Positions 47,985 through 59,399 of a DNA stretch of 64,000 nucleotides are shown piece after piece. The position numbers and the translations under genes are program-made. Origin of the DNA: Protula sp. h YS-2021 (lineage: Eukaryota; Annelida; Polychaeta; Sabellida; Serpulidae); the NCBI GenBank assembly GCA_949752745.1, contig OX457027.1:16758603-16822602 (forward strand). The letters run 5' to 3'. The stretch's first letter is position 1. Each line of letters begins with the position of its first letter. Below the pieces are notes generated by a model that did not search any database, was not told where the DNA came from, and was given only the letters and a program-made list of their open reading frames with translations.

Positions 47985-48680
47985 ATTAGCAAGTTTCAGA
48001 AAAGTATTTCTCAAGTTTATTGTTCGTAGGGATATAGTCATGAACTTTTCTATCCGTCCACAAGCAGTCAGGGCTGTATCTCCGAAACTATAGGTCCAAT
48101 TGTTTTTGAAATTTACAAACGGATACCGCATATATTGAAGGTGTGCATTGTTGTATTTTGGTTGAGATTTATAAAAAGTTATTGTCAAAATGACAGTATT
48201 TTTTCAATTCTTGGAACATATTTTCGGCGTCGTGCCGGGGTAGATCTCCAAAACTATTAATCGGATTATGTTGAAATCTCACACACGAATAGAGCACATA
48301 TTGCAGGTGTGCAAGCTCATATTTTTGTTAGCCTTCATGAAAAATTGTCACAATGACAGTATTTTCATATTTGGTAAAACTTTTGTCCGCGTTTTGATAT
48401 AATTTTGTCCGCGTGTTGCAACGTATCGCCCAGGCTGTGTCTCCAAAACTATTCACCGCAATTTTTAAAATTTTACACACGGATAGTGCAGGTATTGAAA
48501 ATTGCCAAAATAATTTTTTTTTTAAATATAAAACTAAGCTTTTGTCGAAATTTAAAAATTGTGAATTGTGAAAAAATGTGATGAAAGTTACCATAGTATG
48601 ACACTTTGCGAACCGAACTTTGCGATTTTATAGGTCATCCGCCCTGCATCTCTCCTAGGCTCTAATGTCATGGAAAAGTA
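47985..48680 (+). mobile_element. HINE-like element core, 'tccgtctgtccg' family, copy 3
   Basis: Aligns by eye with 24390-25030: GCTGTATCTCCGAAACTATA, AAAATGACAGTATTTTTTCA, GAATAGAGCACATATT, and a later CAGGCTGTGTCTCC unit. It ends near 'ctctcctaggctctaatg'. Units are roughly 180 bp. Confidence 0.6.
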
Positions 48681-50567
48681 GAATATAATCCAGTAAGCCA
48701 ATAGAAATTCATTGTTTACAATATGATAATTACAAAAAGGAAAATAATATCAAACCACACGGTGCTTGCTCTCAGAGCTATGTCTTCCAGCTGTGGTGAA
48801 ATGTTTAAGCCTTCTGAGTGCTAAATTAAGAGTGCAGTTGTTTGATTATGAACAAGAAATTCTAGTTTTTGGATCGATTACAATGTTTAATGTTGTTTAA
48901 AGGTGATTCGAAAGGTGCCAGTGACGGGGATACCACTTCCCAATTAAAAAGGGAAGAAAAGTAGAGATCGTTTAGAATCCAAAGGCATGACGTTTCATTT
49001 CACATTCTCCCATTAACTGTGGAAAAAGTGCAGACGAATTCTAAATGAGGCCGGAAATATCTGCTGCTTTGCTTATTGCGGAAGCCCCAACATCATACTT
49101 TTTGTGTCATTAAGTAGAAGTTTCCACTGGCTTATTTTAAAAAAGTGCATAGCCTCCTTCCATTCCAGCCCCCTCCCTCCCCCCTCCCCCCCCCCCCTCC
49201 GCAAGCAAACCTCCCCACTTTGTAAAAAAAAAAAAAGTTCCAGTATTCAGACTGATTTGGATGCTTATCTCCGTTCCTGCTAAAATGTGAATCAAACACA
49301 AAGTACGGATCTTCTGTAATAAATGCAGAAGTGGGGTGGGGGAGGGTGGGGTGTGAAGAAATGTGTAGATGAAACTTGATTTCTAACACGTTTTCCTCGT
49401 TTCATATAAAGAAATTTTAAATATTAATTTTACAGAAACAAAATTATATGGAAGGCCTAGATTAAGCCCAGTTTGGCAAACAGTATCAAACAAAATCTTT
49501 AAAGGAAGCCATGCCCACTTAGAAGTGATAAATGGAAAGTAGATGCTAGCATTGCGTGAGCAATCCTTTGCCGTTAATTGTTACGACAGCCATTGTCGCA
49601 TACTGACATCGGCAGAAAGTGAGGCATTGATGGACGAAGGAATGCAGTCCCTAGCTCTGAGCGCTGCTGTCCTGCGTATTGATGTCTCTTTAACGAAATC
49701 ACGGCGTGATGAATGTTGATCGATTGTGTCGTGGCATCGAGTTCTTCAGGTTCATGGCGAATTTTTTAGGGTGACTTGTCAGATTGGGGTGTGTCCATTC
49801 GCGGGAATTTCTTTCGGCAAATTTTCTAGGACACTTCTTAATGTCAAGGCCAATGTCAAGAGACAGGTGATCTCTCGGTTGCTCAAAATCTTTTTTGCGG
49901 TAGTAAAAAATGCCCTAATGGCAGAAGTGCGAATTATATATATTATATATATATATATATAGAGTGCATTTTCGAATTTAAAATCGTATTTTCCGGCCGT
50001 ATTTTGCAGTTCCTTTAACGGGTGTTATTGAAAAGTGTGGAAACACTGCTGTTGTGAAACAGAACAATATTTTGGCGTTAAAGTGGTACCATTTTTTTTT
50101 ATTTTGGTGCCCTCTTTAGCATCTGAGATACACCGGCATTAAGTGAGGATTGCTTCATATGATTCCACTTAAGGATTTATCTTGTTTACCTCTACACAAT
50201 TCTGGTGTCCAACCAAGCTTTTTCAAAAGAGAGGAGAATCCTTTTGATACTGTTTACGGTACTTTTGGATGAGACATGAGATTTGGGACATGTTGAGAGA
50301 CTGACCTCGTGCGTTCTGAATTGTGCGACGGATCATGCAGTCTGTCTTCTGGTGTCACCCAACCTTCTGAAACAGTTACATGTAGACCACCGCACTCGGC
50401 ACTGGTGTAAAAAAAAGAAGAAAAAAAACATTAAACTGCAGTAGAAAAATGGATAACATGTCAAAAGGTATATTAACAAGATTTTGAATTAAGAATAGAT
50501 ATCTGACGTAGTTAGGCGGAAGTGCTTTGAAACACTGGAATTGTATTGTCATGCGTATTGAGAAAAA
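48681..50567. other. No gene recognised
   Basis: C-rich runs near 49165-49200 and an AT run near 49935-49960. The last part would be the 5' region of the candidate exon at 50568; no clear TATA box was seen. Confidence 0.5.
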
Positions 50568-50619
50568 ATGGACGCACTAACCAGACGTGGTTTGTTTAAG
50601 AAGAAGAAAAAGACGGCAG
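50568..50619 (+). CDS. Candidate first coding exon of an unrecognised gene
   Basis: An ATG in a purine-rich context (AAAAAATGG) opens 17 codons reading MDALTRRGLFKKKKKTA. They end at CAG|GTGAGT, a near-perfect splice donor, in phase 1. The peptide is basic (five consecutive Lys). I do not recognise the protein. The case rests on start context, donor quality and phase agreement with the candidate exon at 52482. The exon is very short, so chance is a real alternative. Confidence 0.35.
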
Positions 50620-50639
50620 GTGAGTTGATGACTTTATTT

Positions 50640-50835
50640 CGATTTAAAAATTGAAATATAAAACGCTGGGCAGTGCTCATGGTGTTGAAATAATGGAGAT
50701 TGCTCACTGAAACATTGGACAGTGCTCAGTGTCGAAAGAGTTATTAGTGCCGAGTGAGCAGAGAGTGCTCATTGAAACAGTGGTCAGTGCTCAATGGTTG
50801 TGAGAGTCAATAGTTGGACGAGCTCTAAAAATGCT
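50640..50835. repeat. Diverged short repeat around CAGTGCTCA
   Basis: GGCAGTGCTCATGG, GACAGTGCTCAGTG and GTCAGTGCTCAATGG, each linked with TTGCTCACTGAAACA-like text, recur about every 55-75 bp. Confidence 0.6.
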
Positions 50836-52481
50836 TACGCTCTAACTTGATTGAAGCTACGTCAGAAATTACCGGAAAAAGATAAGGGCGAGTTTTCGGA
50901 CACCTGTGTTCTTCCGGACACTTGCTTCTCATGCATGTTGTCAGCACGGGCATGAATGGGGTGTTGCATATTGGTGCATCAATCATGGAAAAATGCACAG
51001 GAAAAAAAAATACGCATGTGAAGTCTTAGAATGCCTGTATCGATGTTCTGTCCGCTTCCATTCGCGCTTTTTTACAATATAAGTGTGACAGATGTTTATG
51101 ACATTTCCTTGTACTGTGTTACTCGATTCGTAAACATTGCGTGAGCATGGGCAATTAAACTTAAGCAACGTAAATTGTTTCATTTTAAATGTGATTCTTA
51201 AAGCTAGAAGCCAGAAATAGCCTCTGTTTATAGCACCATGTGATTGAAATACCCATGATGAACTGATACATGCATTTACCTGGTGCACCGGAATGTACAT
51301 GGATCGTGGTACAGAGAAAAAAAAACTAATAATAATGGTGCATAGGTGCGTTGCATTGTGGGAGCCTAATCGAGTGTAGGTCGTGCTAGAATCGCTCCAG
51401 TTTGGAGACGTTTTGCAATTTGTTTGGTGAATAGAAATCCGTAGCTTTTGGAGCCAGATAGAGACCTTATTTGGTTATACCAATTTTTATTATTGTTTGG
51501 CTATTTCATATGAACAGCCATGCACAAAAGTTGAACGCCTAATGGGGTTCTTAAATATCAATTGAAACAGAAGTAGATGTTGAGAATCACATATATTTTT
51601 ATGACGCTATCCTTGAAATTGAAGATCATATATCGTATTTAACATTTCCACCTGTACGGGAAGGAATGTTAATTTTCACAAAGGTTAAAATTCGTTTTAC
51701 AAATAAAATGGCCCGTGATCATGGAGATAAATCCTCCCGTGTAGGAGGGAAAAGTGTCGTGTGAAAGTACAGAAGATATAAGAAAAGTGTCGTGTGAAAA
51801 GTGTCGTGTGAAAGTATAGAAAATATGAAAAAAAATCTGAACGAATAGAAAAGTTACGTGAATTGAGAATGCTAAAAAAAGTACAGGAACAAGCTGCGAA
51901 TAGCGTGAGTCAGGTGTATATTTGGAAAGACAGAATAATTGAATAGATTGAGTTTGCACATTCGTCATTAAAATATCAAGCTAAACAGTTGTAGTAGCGT
52001 GAGAGGGGATGGGGAGATAACTTCTCTAATCGTATTCTTACCGGGGTTGATTGGGAGGGGAGGGTGGGTGGGGGGAAGGGAGCTGGTTATTATCTAGCAG
52101 TAAGCCTTGATGGTAACGTGATATCTTAGCATGTTTTCTTGAGTAACAAACTGGCACAATTCATTGTGGAGATTTCGGCCCCTTGCCGAGTTCTAAGCTA
52201 GCATTAAGAATGGCATGTCCACAACAACAGACGGTCTTCAAGCTGTCACTTGAAGATGATATTTGTAACTGATCGTTTATCCAGATGTTTAATCAATTTC
52301 TAAATACGTGATCCTTTCTTTCTTGTCGTACATAGTTACGTTTTGAACCAATGTAGTTCTTTTAATAATAACAATGAATGTATTCTATACATTAGTTATG
52401 ACTGTTGAGAGTCATTACATTGCCGGGAGCTGATGTTATGAATAGAATATCAGGGGTCAAATGAGATATTTTGTGTTGTAG
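50836..52481. other. No gene recognised; intron if the exon chain is real
   Basis: Has a small duplication near 51750-51815 (GAAAAGTGTCGTGTGAAA) and a G-rich patch near 52050-52080. No coding feature. Confidence 0.5.
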
Positions 52482-52580
52482 AAGATGGTCAAATGAGGCA
52501 AGACAGACGACCAAGGGGCGATCCGTCAACTGAGGGCGGGGACACGGGGCCGCCGAGTAGACAGGCCAGTACCAGCTCAG
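52482..52580 (+). CDS. Candidate second coding exon
   Basis: TTTGTGTTGTAG precedes the exon and CAG|GTATGT follows it, giving acceptor and donor. It is 99 nt, phase 1 at both borders. With the last base of exon 1 it reads EDGQMRQDRRPRGDPSTEGG, then DTGPPSRQASTSS. The sequence is polar and low-complexity, with an RQAS phosphosite-like motif. No known family recognised. The 3' two-thirds has been amplified into the ~100-bp minisatellite that follows, and the acceptor's pyrimidine tract is weak. Confidence 0.3.
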
Positions 52581-52990
52581 GTATGTGGGGGGGGGGGAGG
52601 GGGGGGGTCTCGCAGAGGGGCGATCTGTCCACCGAGGGCGGGGACACGGGGCCGCCGAGCAGACAGGCCAGTACCGGCTCAGATATGTGGGAGGGGGGAG
52701 AGTAGAGAGGGGTGACCTGTCCACCGAGGGCATGGACACGGAGCCATCGATCAGACAGGCCAGTACCAGCTCAGGTATGGTGGAGCAGGGAAGGAGTCTC
52801 GTAGGGGGGCTATCGAATCACCGAGGGCGGGGCACCGGACTACCTATCAGACAGGCATATCAGCTTCTGTATGCGGGGGCGGGGAGGGGGGGAGGTCTGG
52901 TAGAGGATACATCTCATAGGTATGCGGCACACGGCCATACTGACAGTGGTGTTGTTTCGGGGTCTGGCAGAGGATCGGTCTCACAGGAGA
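52513..52990 (+). repeat. ~100-bp minisatellite derived from the candidate exon
   Basis: Four to five decaying units start near 52513, 52614 and 52708, then about 52805 and 52905. Each has GGGGCGATCTGTCCACCGAG, a GACACGG block, CAGACAGGCCAGTACC, CTCAG|GTATG and a G run ending in CTCGCAG-like text. The unit spans both the exon end and its donor. Later copies lose the donor (ATATGT in unit 2) or drift out of frame. Confidence 0.85.
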
Positions 52991-53784
52991 GAACTGGTGC
53001 GACTGACTATGGTTAAAAAAAAGAACATCCGCAACGGTTCAGTCCGACCTTCAGTCCGACCCCAGTGCTGTGAACGTCGCCATGTACTTTTGTTTGGCTC
53101 CAGCAAAGCCCTGCGCTCAAACCCCTTCCAATGGTTCGAAGAGAAGGTTCTTTATTTACCACTCTATAGCCCACAAATTGTGTTGGGTTTTGCGACATCG
53201 TAGCAGGTAGATCTATAGAGACCGTAAGGAGCCAGTTTGACTGCCAAGCGAGCCAGTGACGTTATGGAATGGATTTGATATGCGGCTAGAATGGTGTCCC
53301 TCATTTCCGGCTGTCGTTGTGGTAACCAAACATTCTTTTTCAGCAGATATCCACTATGTTTCCGCGACCTATGGGCATCTACCTCGTTTATCGCCTTTTA
53401 TTTTGCTTGTCGAATTTCACATTCAGCAGTTTACGGGCAGAAAAGGGGTTTTTTCCCCATGCCTCATTGGCGCCTGATGGTGTGACGGCCATTCTGTGAC
53501 TTCGATTCCGTAAGTACATGGCATTGTAAGCCATGTAGGAGTTCATGCTCCACTGACATATTTTAAGATTGCAAAAGATACCACCTGTTTGTGTCTTGTC
53601 TGTAACCTTGTATACAAGTTCCTGGACACTAGTCTCAATCAAACTCACTGTTGGAAGTGAATTAATTTCTGCAAGAGAAATGGGCATTTCTCGTTGACTG
53701 GTAGATCAAAGTCTTAACAAGACGTTGGGGGTCGGTCTTTGCTCACAGTGTGGTAGTGATTCAGTCATAGGTATGTCTGCTATA
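52991..53784. other. No gene recognised
   Basis: Short open frames on both strands, without recognisable domains. Confidence 0.5.
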
Positions 53785-53787
53785 CCT

Positions 53788-54340
53788 GACTGCCCGCGCC
53801 CGGCTGTGTGTGGCTTCGTATGCCTGCTCTACGTGGCTGCCCGCGCCCGGCTGTATGTGGTTTCGTATGTCTGCTGTACGTGGCTACCCACGCCCGGCTG
53901 TGTGTGGTTTCGTATGTCTGCTGTACGTGGCTGCCCGCGCCCGGCTGTGTGTGGCTTCGTATGTCTGCTGTGCGTGGCTGCCCGCGCCCGGCTGTATGTG
54001 GTTTCGTATGTCTGCTGTACGTGGCTACCCACGCCCGGCTGTGTGTGGTTTCGTATGTCTGCTGTACGTGGCTGCCCGCGCCCGGCTGTGTGTGGCTTCG
54101 TATGTCTGCTGTACGTGGCTACCCACGCCCGGCTGTGTGTGGTTTCGTATGTCTGCTGTGCGTGGCTGCCCGCGCCCGGCTATGTGTGGCTTCGTATGTC
54201 TGCTGTACGTGGCTACCCACGCCCGGCTGTGTGTGGTTTCGTATGTCTGCTGTACGTGGCTGCCCGCGCCCGGCTGTGTGTGGCTTCGTATGTCTGCTGT
54301 ACCTGGCTACCCGCGCCCGGCTGTGTGTGGTTTCGTTTGA
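53788..54340. repeat. 47-bp minisatellite, open in all + frames
   Basis: About 12 units of TGCCCGCGCCCGGCTGTGTG followed by TGGCTTCGTATGTCTGCTGT and ACGTGGC; starts at 53791 and 53838. CCCGCGCC and CCCACGCC subtypes mostly alternate. As 47 is not a multiple of three, the three + frames all read the same 47-residue peptide repeat. Confidence 0.97.
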
Positions 54341-54926
54341 GCGCTGTAATCATTGCAACCCTTGCAACACAACACCCTTCCGCAAACAGCGTTTAAGAAT
54401 CGGAGGTTAATTGGAAAGTTGTTGCACTGGGAGTAATCGCATCCAGAGTTTCTGCTCATCTGTCTGACATAAAGAATAAGCCATTGAATCTAATTGCCGT
54501 TTAGTGTAGCGAAGGTTAGGCACTCAGTTGATAATGCAGTTGCTTCCCCGTTAAGTGATCCTGCGGACTGTATCCACACATACACACTTACCGGGCCGAA
54601 CCATAGCGGCGACATGTCACCCTCACACACATACACACATAGGTCCCGGACCATAGCGGCGCACACACTTATAAGTTAAGTTACAAAAATGCGCAGAAAT
54701 TCTGTAGTTTGACTGCAAACTAACTGCGTAAAAATAAAGGAAATGATAGAGATTTTGCTTAAATGTCAAATGTCTGTCCATCAAAGAGCAGTCGTGTTTT
54801 AAACTTTTAAAGGTTTTAACGAATATTTTTAAGTTGCAATTGCTTATACAGTATGTTCTGAGTATGAGCTATTTTTGTGATATTTCTTTTATCATTTCTT
54901 TCATTTTCTAACCAATTCTCTTGCAG
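54341..54926. other. No gene recognised
   Basis: The right end (54870-54926) is a pyrimidine-rich stretch with TTCTAAC and CTCTTGCAG, a textbook branch point and acceptor, leading into the open frame at 54927. Confidence 0.5.
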
Positions 54927-57298
54927 TCGTAATGCGAAACTCCTGCGCATTTTCTTCGGTAGACCCAAAGTGTGATTACGTGTATGAGTTGTGGACTGTA
55001 TCGGCGCCATGTCGCGCTGTCGGACTGTATCGGTGCCATGTCGCGCTCTCGGACTGTATCGGCGCCATGCCACGCCCTCGGACTGTATCGGCGCCATGCC
55101 ACGCCCTAGGACTGTATCGGCGCCATGCCACGCTCTCGGACTGTATCGGTGCCATGTCACGCTCTCGGACTGTATCGGTGCCATGTCACGCTCTCAGACT
55201 GTATCGGCGCCATGTCGCGCTCTCGGACTGTATCGGCGCCATGTCGCGCTCTCGGACTGTATCGGCGCCATGTCACGCTCTGGGACTGTATCGGTGCCAT
55301 GTCGCGCTGTCGGACTGTATCGGCGCCATGTCGCGCTGTCGGACTGTATCGGTGCCATGTCGCGCTCTCGGACTGTATCGGCGCCATGCCACGCCCTCGG
55401 ACTGTATCGGCGCCATGCCACGCCCTCGGACTGTATCGGCGCCATGCCACGCTCTCGGACTGTATCGGTGCCATGTCACGCTCTCAGACTGTATCCTCGC
55501 CATGTCACGCTCTCGGACTGTATCGGCGCCATGTCGCGCTCTGGGACTGTATCGGCGCCATGTCGCGCTCTCGGACTGTATCGGCGCCATGTCGCGCTCT
55601 CGGACTGTATCGGCGCCATGTTACGCTCTCGGACTGTATCGGTGCCATGTCGCGCTGTCGAACTGTATCGGTGCCATGTCGCGCTGTCGGACTGTATCGG
55701 TGCCATGTCACGCTCTCAGACTCTATCGGCGCCATGCCACGCTCTCGGACTGTATCGGTGCCATGTCGCGCTCTCGGACTGTATCGGCGCCATGTCACGC
55801 TGTCGGACTGTATCGGCGCCATGTCACGCTCTCGGTCTGTATCGGCGCCATGCCACGCTCTCGAACTGTATCGGCGCCATGTCACGCTCTCGGACTGTAT
55901 CGGTGCCATGTCGCGCTTTCGGACTGTATCGGTGCCATGTCGCGCTGTCGGACTGTATCGGTGCCATGTCGCGCTCTCGGACTGTGTCGGCGCCATGCCA
56001 CGCTCTCAGACTGTATCGGCGCCATGTCACGGTCTCAGACTGTATCGGCGCCATGTCGTGCTCTCGGACTGTATCGGCGCCATGTCGCGCTCTCGGACTG
56101 TATCGGCGCCATGTCGCGCTCTCGGACTGTATCGGTGCCATGTCGCGCTGTCGGACTGTATCGGTGCCATGTCGCGCTGTCGGACTGTATCGGTGCCATG
56201 TCGCGCTGTCGGACTGTATCGGCGCCATGTCGCGCTCGCGGACTGTATCGGCGCCATGCCACGCTCTCTGACTGTACCGGCGCCATGCCACGCTCTCGGA
56301 CTGTATCGGCGCCATGTCGCGCTCTCGGACTGTATCGGCGCCATGTCACGCCCTCAGACTGTATCGGCCCAATGCCACGCTCTCGGACTGTATCGGCTCC
56401 ATGCCACGCTCTCGGCCTGTATCCTTGCCATGTCACGCTCTCAGACTGTATCGGCGCCATGTCGCGCTCTCGGACTGTATCGGCGCCATGTCACGCTCTC
56501 GGACTGTGTCGGCGCCATGTCACGCTCTTGGACTGTATCCTCGCCATGCCACGATCTCGGCATGTATCGGCTCCATGCCACGCTCTCGGACTGTATCCTC
56601 GCCATGTCACGCTCTCGGACTGTATCCTCGCCATGCCACGCTCTCGGACTGTATCCGCTCCATGCCACGCTCTCGAACTGTATCCTCGCCATGTCACGCT
56701 CTCGGCATGTATCGGCTCCATGCCACGCTCTCGGCCTGTATCCTCGCCATGTCACGCTCTCAGACTGTATCGGCGCCATGTCGCGCTCTCGGACTGTATC
56801 GGCGCCATGTCACGCTGTCGGATTGTATCGGCGCCATGTCACGCTCTCGGTCTGTATCGGCGCCATGCCACGCTCTCGGACTGTATCGGCGCCTTGCCAC
56901 GCTCTCGGACTGTATCGGCGCCTTGCCACGCTCTCGGGCTGTATCGGCGCCATGCCACGCTCTCGGACTGTATCTTTGGGACTGTATCGGTGCCTTGCCA
57001 CGTTTTCGGACTGTATCGGCGCCATGCCACGCCCTCGGACTGTATCGGCGCCATGCCACGCTCTCGGACTGTATCCTCGCCATGCCACGCTCTCGGACTG
57101 TATCCTTGCCGTGTCACGCTCTCGGTCTGTATCGGCGCCTTGTCACGCTCTCGGACTGTATCGGCGCCTTGCCACGCTCTCGGTCTGTATCGGCGCCTTG
57201 CCACGCTCTCGGACTGTATCGGTACCTTGGCAAGTTCTCGGACTGTATCGGCGCCATGTCGCGGTCTGGTGAGCCTGGCTTCCCTGCTGCTCCTGTAG
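54927..57298 (+). CDS. Candidate third exon / 29-bp-repeat ORF
   Basis: After a strong acceptor (TTCTAACCAATTCTCTTGCAG minus its first base, ending at 54926) the frame is open to a TAG at 57296-57298. About 22 non-repeat codons, including MRNSCAFSSVDPKCDYVYEL, precede the 29-bp array. The array then encodes a 29-residue repeat with pieces such as ALGLYRRHATLSDCIGAMSR. The acceptor phase (1) matches the candidate exon at 52482. A possible donor CTG|GTGAGC at 57269 could instead end the exon. The array is open in all + frames, so openness is not evidence of selection. Cys/Arg-rich repeats match no family I know. Confidence 0.25.
54993..57268. repeat. 29-bp minisatellite, about 78 units
   Basis: Units of GGACTGTATCGGCGCCATGT plus CGCGCTCTC; starts 54993, 55022 and onward. 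Subtypes differ at GGCGCC/GGTGCC, GTCGCG/GTCACG/GCCACG and CTCTC/CTGTC. After about 56400 variants CCTCGCCATG, GGCTCCATG and GGCGCCTTG appear. Both strands hold long open stretches. The core GGCGCC is palindromic. Confidence 0.98.
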
Positions 57299-57610
57299 AG
57301 TTAGGCCTTGAGCGCGATCGTGTATGGTGATCTTGGGTCTCCTTCATTCCACTTGAAAGATTCATTTGACAAGACCTTGTTGCACGTAACTATTTCTTTG
57401 CTCATCTCGCTTGAAAATTAATAATGATGGCAGGCAGTTTTTGCACTTACAGGTTCAGGACCGTCAGGTTTATTTTGCGTTGCATGTTTACTATATAAAA
57501 ATCGAGGCTCGAACTTTCAGAGTTCGCTTTGTTTATGTTGGTATTGGTCTTTGAAATACGTGGTGAGAAAAATCCTGTTTTCGTTTTGAAAAAAAAAATT
57601 TTTGAAAAAG
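57299..57610. other. No gene recognised
   Basis: Nothing recognised. Confidence 0.5.
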
Positions 57611-57856
57611 TACAGTCGAACCCGGTTAATTGCACAACCGATATTCAAAGAAACGTTATGGGTGTAACGATTTATGCAGTTATCCGGTATACAATATAGC
57701 CTCATTAAAACGACATCGGTTATAACCACATCGGTTATAACAACATAGCACTGGTAACGATATAAGGATGTGGTCCCAGTTAAGCTTTTCGGCGCTTAAA
57801 GGTTGCGGCCTAATTTTTCAATCCCAGCCACTTCGTCATAACGAGGTTGACCTGTA
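57611..57856. mobile_element. 246-bp pogo/Tigger-like MITE
   Basis: Left end TACAGTCGAACCCGGTTAAT and right end (reverse complement) TACAGGTCAACCTCGTTATG are imperfect terminal inverted repeats, with TA at each border. Just inside the right end, reversed text reads AAGTGGCTGGGA, as just inside the left end of the 23268 MITE, so the two are related. No coding capacity. Confidence 0.7.
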
Positions 57857-57974
57857 TATTCAATGCACAAGACTGATAGGGATTTTGTGACATTGTGCAA
57901 TTAACCGGTTTGTGGAATTAGACGCAATGCGATTGACCGATCTTGTCTGTATATAGTGGTAATAGTGAAAATTT

Positions 57975-58050
57975 GAAGAAGAAGAAGAAGAAGAAGAAGA
58001 AGAAGAAGAAAAAGAAGAAGAAGAAGAAGAAGAAGAAGAAGAAAAAGAAG
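57975..58050. repeat. (GAA)n microsatellite
   Basis: About 24 GAA triplets with two GAAAAA interruptions. Confidence 0.97.
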
Positions 58051-58569
58051 ATTATTGGTCTGACGTTTCCGCCTTTTTAACCCAGCTGGTATCACTATAG
58101 CAGTGTTGCCACATCATCCTTTTTTAAAAGGATTATCCTTTTTTTCGAAAAAGCCCGATTTTATCCTTTTTTTATCCTTAAATACTTTTTTTTATACTTT
58201 TTTTAAGTTTCATCCTTTTTTTATACTTTTTTTTCGCTTTTCATCCTTTTTTTTATTTTGATACTTTTTTTTCATTTTCTTTTTTCGTTCAAAATATCAT
58301 TTTTTCCTAATTAGTTATATGTTTTTTTTTTCTGCTATAATTTTTTCTCACCCTAGTCATAATCCATGTTAGGCCATAATATTAACCGCTCTTACACTGT
58401 ATGTGTATGTAATTTCCAACTTTTTTGCAGCGTTTATTGTTAAAATCAATACATCTGTAGAGAAAGGATTTTTTTTCAGGGAATTGAAACATATATTCTG
58501 TAAACGTATTCAGTGTTTTATCACACTGTAAAATATCCAGTATTCTAAATGATGTTGAGTAGTTTTTAG

Positions 58570-58596
58570 CCCAGCTTACGTTACACGTAAGCTGGG
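58570..58596. repeat. 5' terminal hairpin of copy B
   Basis: Same 11-bp stem and TTACA loop as at 13913-13939, with no change. Confidence 0.95.
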
Positions 58597-59399
58597 GTAT
58601 TCCTATCGGTTTGTGGGCGGCGTCCGTTAGTTAGTTAGTTCGTTCGTTAGTTAGTTGTTTATTTAGTAAACTTTGGTTCAAAATGCATCTCCTCCTACAG
58701 TTTTCATCCGATGTCATTTATTTTTGGTATGAAGCATCCCTAAGGGGTCATGCATACGGCTTGTGCTTTTTTAGTCGATCGGGTACTTTTTTGAATTTTT
58801 GAAGAAAAAAATTTAAAACGTATTTCCTCCTACATTTTTTATCCGATTTGATGTATTTGTGGTATGAGGCACCACTAAAGGGTTGCGCATACGGCTTGTG
58901 CTTTTTTAGTCGATCGGACATTTTTTGTATTTTTGGGGAATTTTTTAAGCAAAAATTTCGAAAATAATTCAAAATGCATCTACTCCTACAATTTTGATCG
59001 ATGTCATTTATTTTTGGTGTGCTGCATCCCTAAGCGGTCGTGCATACGGCTTATGCTTTTTTAGTCGATCGGGTGATTTTTGAATTTTTGGGGAATTTTT
59101 GAAGAAATATTTTAAAAATGTATCTCCTCCTACTTTTTTGATCCGATATCATTTATTTTTAGTATGAGGCACCACCAAAGGGTCGTGCATACGTTTGTGC
59201 TTTTTTAGTCGACAGTTTTTGTATTTTTAGTGAGTTTTTGAAGAAAAAACTTCAAAATGCATGTCTCCCTACAGTTTTAATCAGATTTCATTTATTTTTT
59301 ATATGAGCCGTCTCTAGGGTGTCACGCATACTGCTTGTGCATTTTGAGTGAATTGGAAAACTTTCGAATTTTTTTCGGGATTTTTGAAAAAAAAAATTA

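Noticed and set aside
54515..54575. tRNA-like stretch (GGCACTCAGTTGATAATGCA)
   Set aside because: It resembles a D-arm and anticodon arm, but there is no convincing box B and no acceptor pairing.
54932..57298. 788-, 715-, 426- and 338-residue overlapping frames as independent genes
   Set aside because: They are the same 29-bp repeat read in three frames. Only one possible exon is kept, at low confidence.
57901..58095. Leu-rich minus frame as a membrane protein
   Set aside because: It is the complement of the GAA microsatellite.
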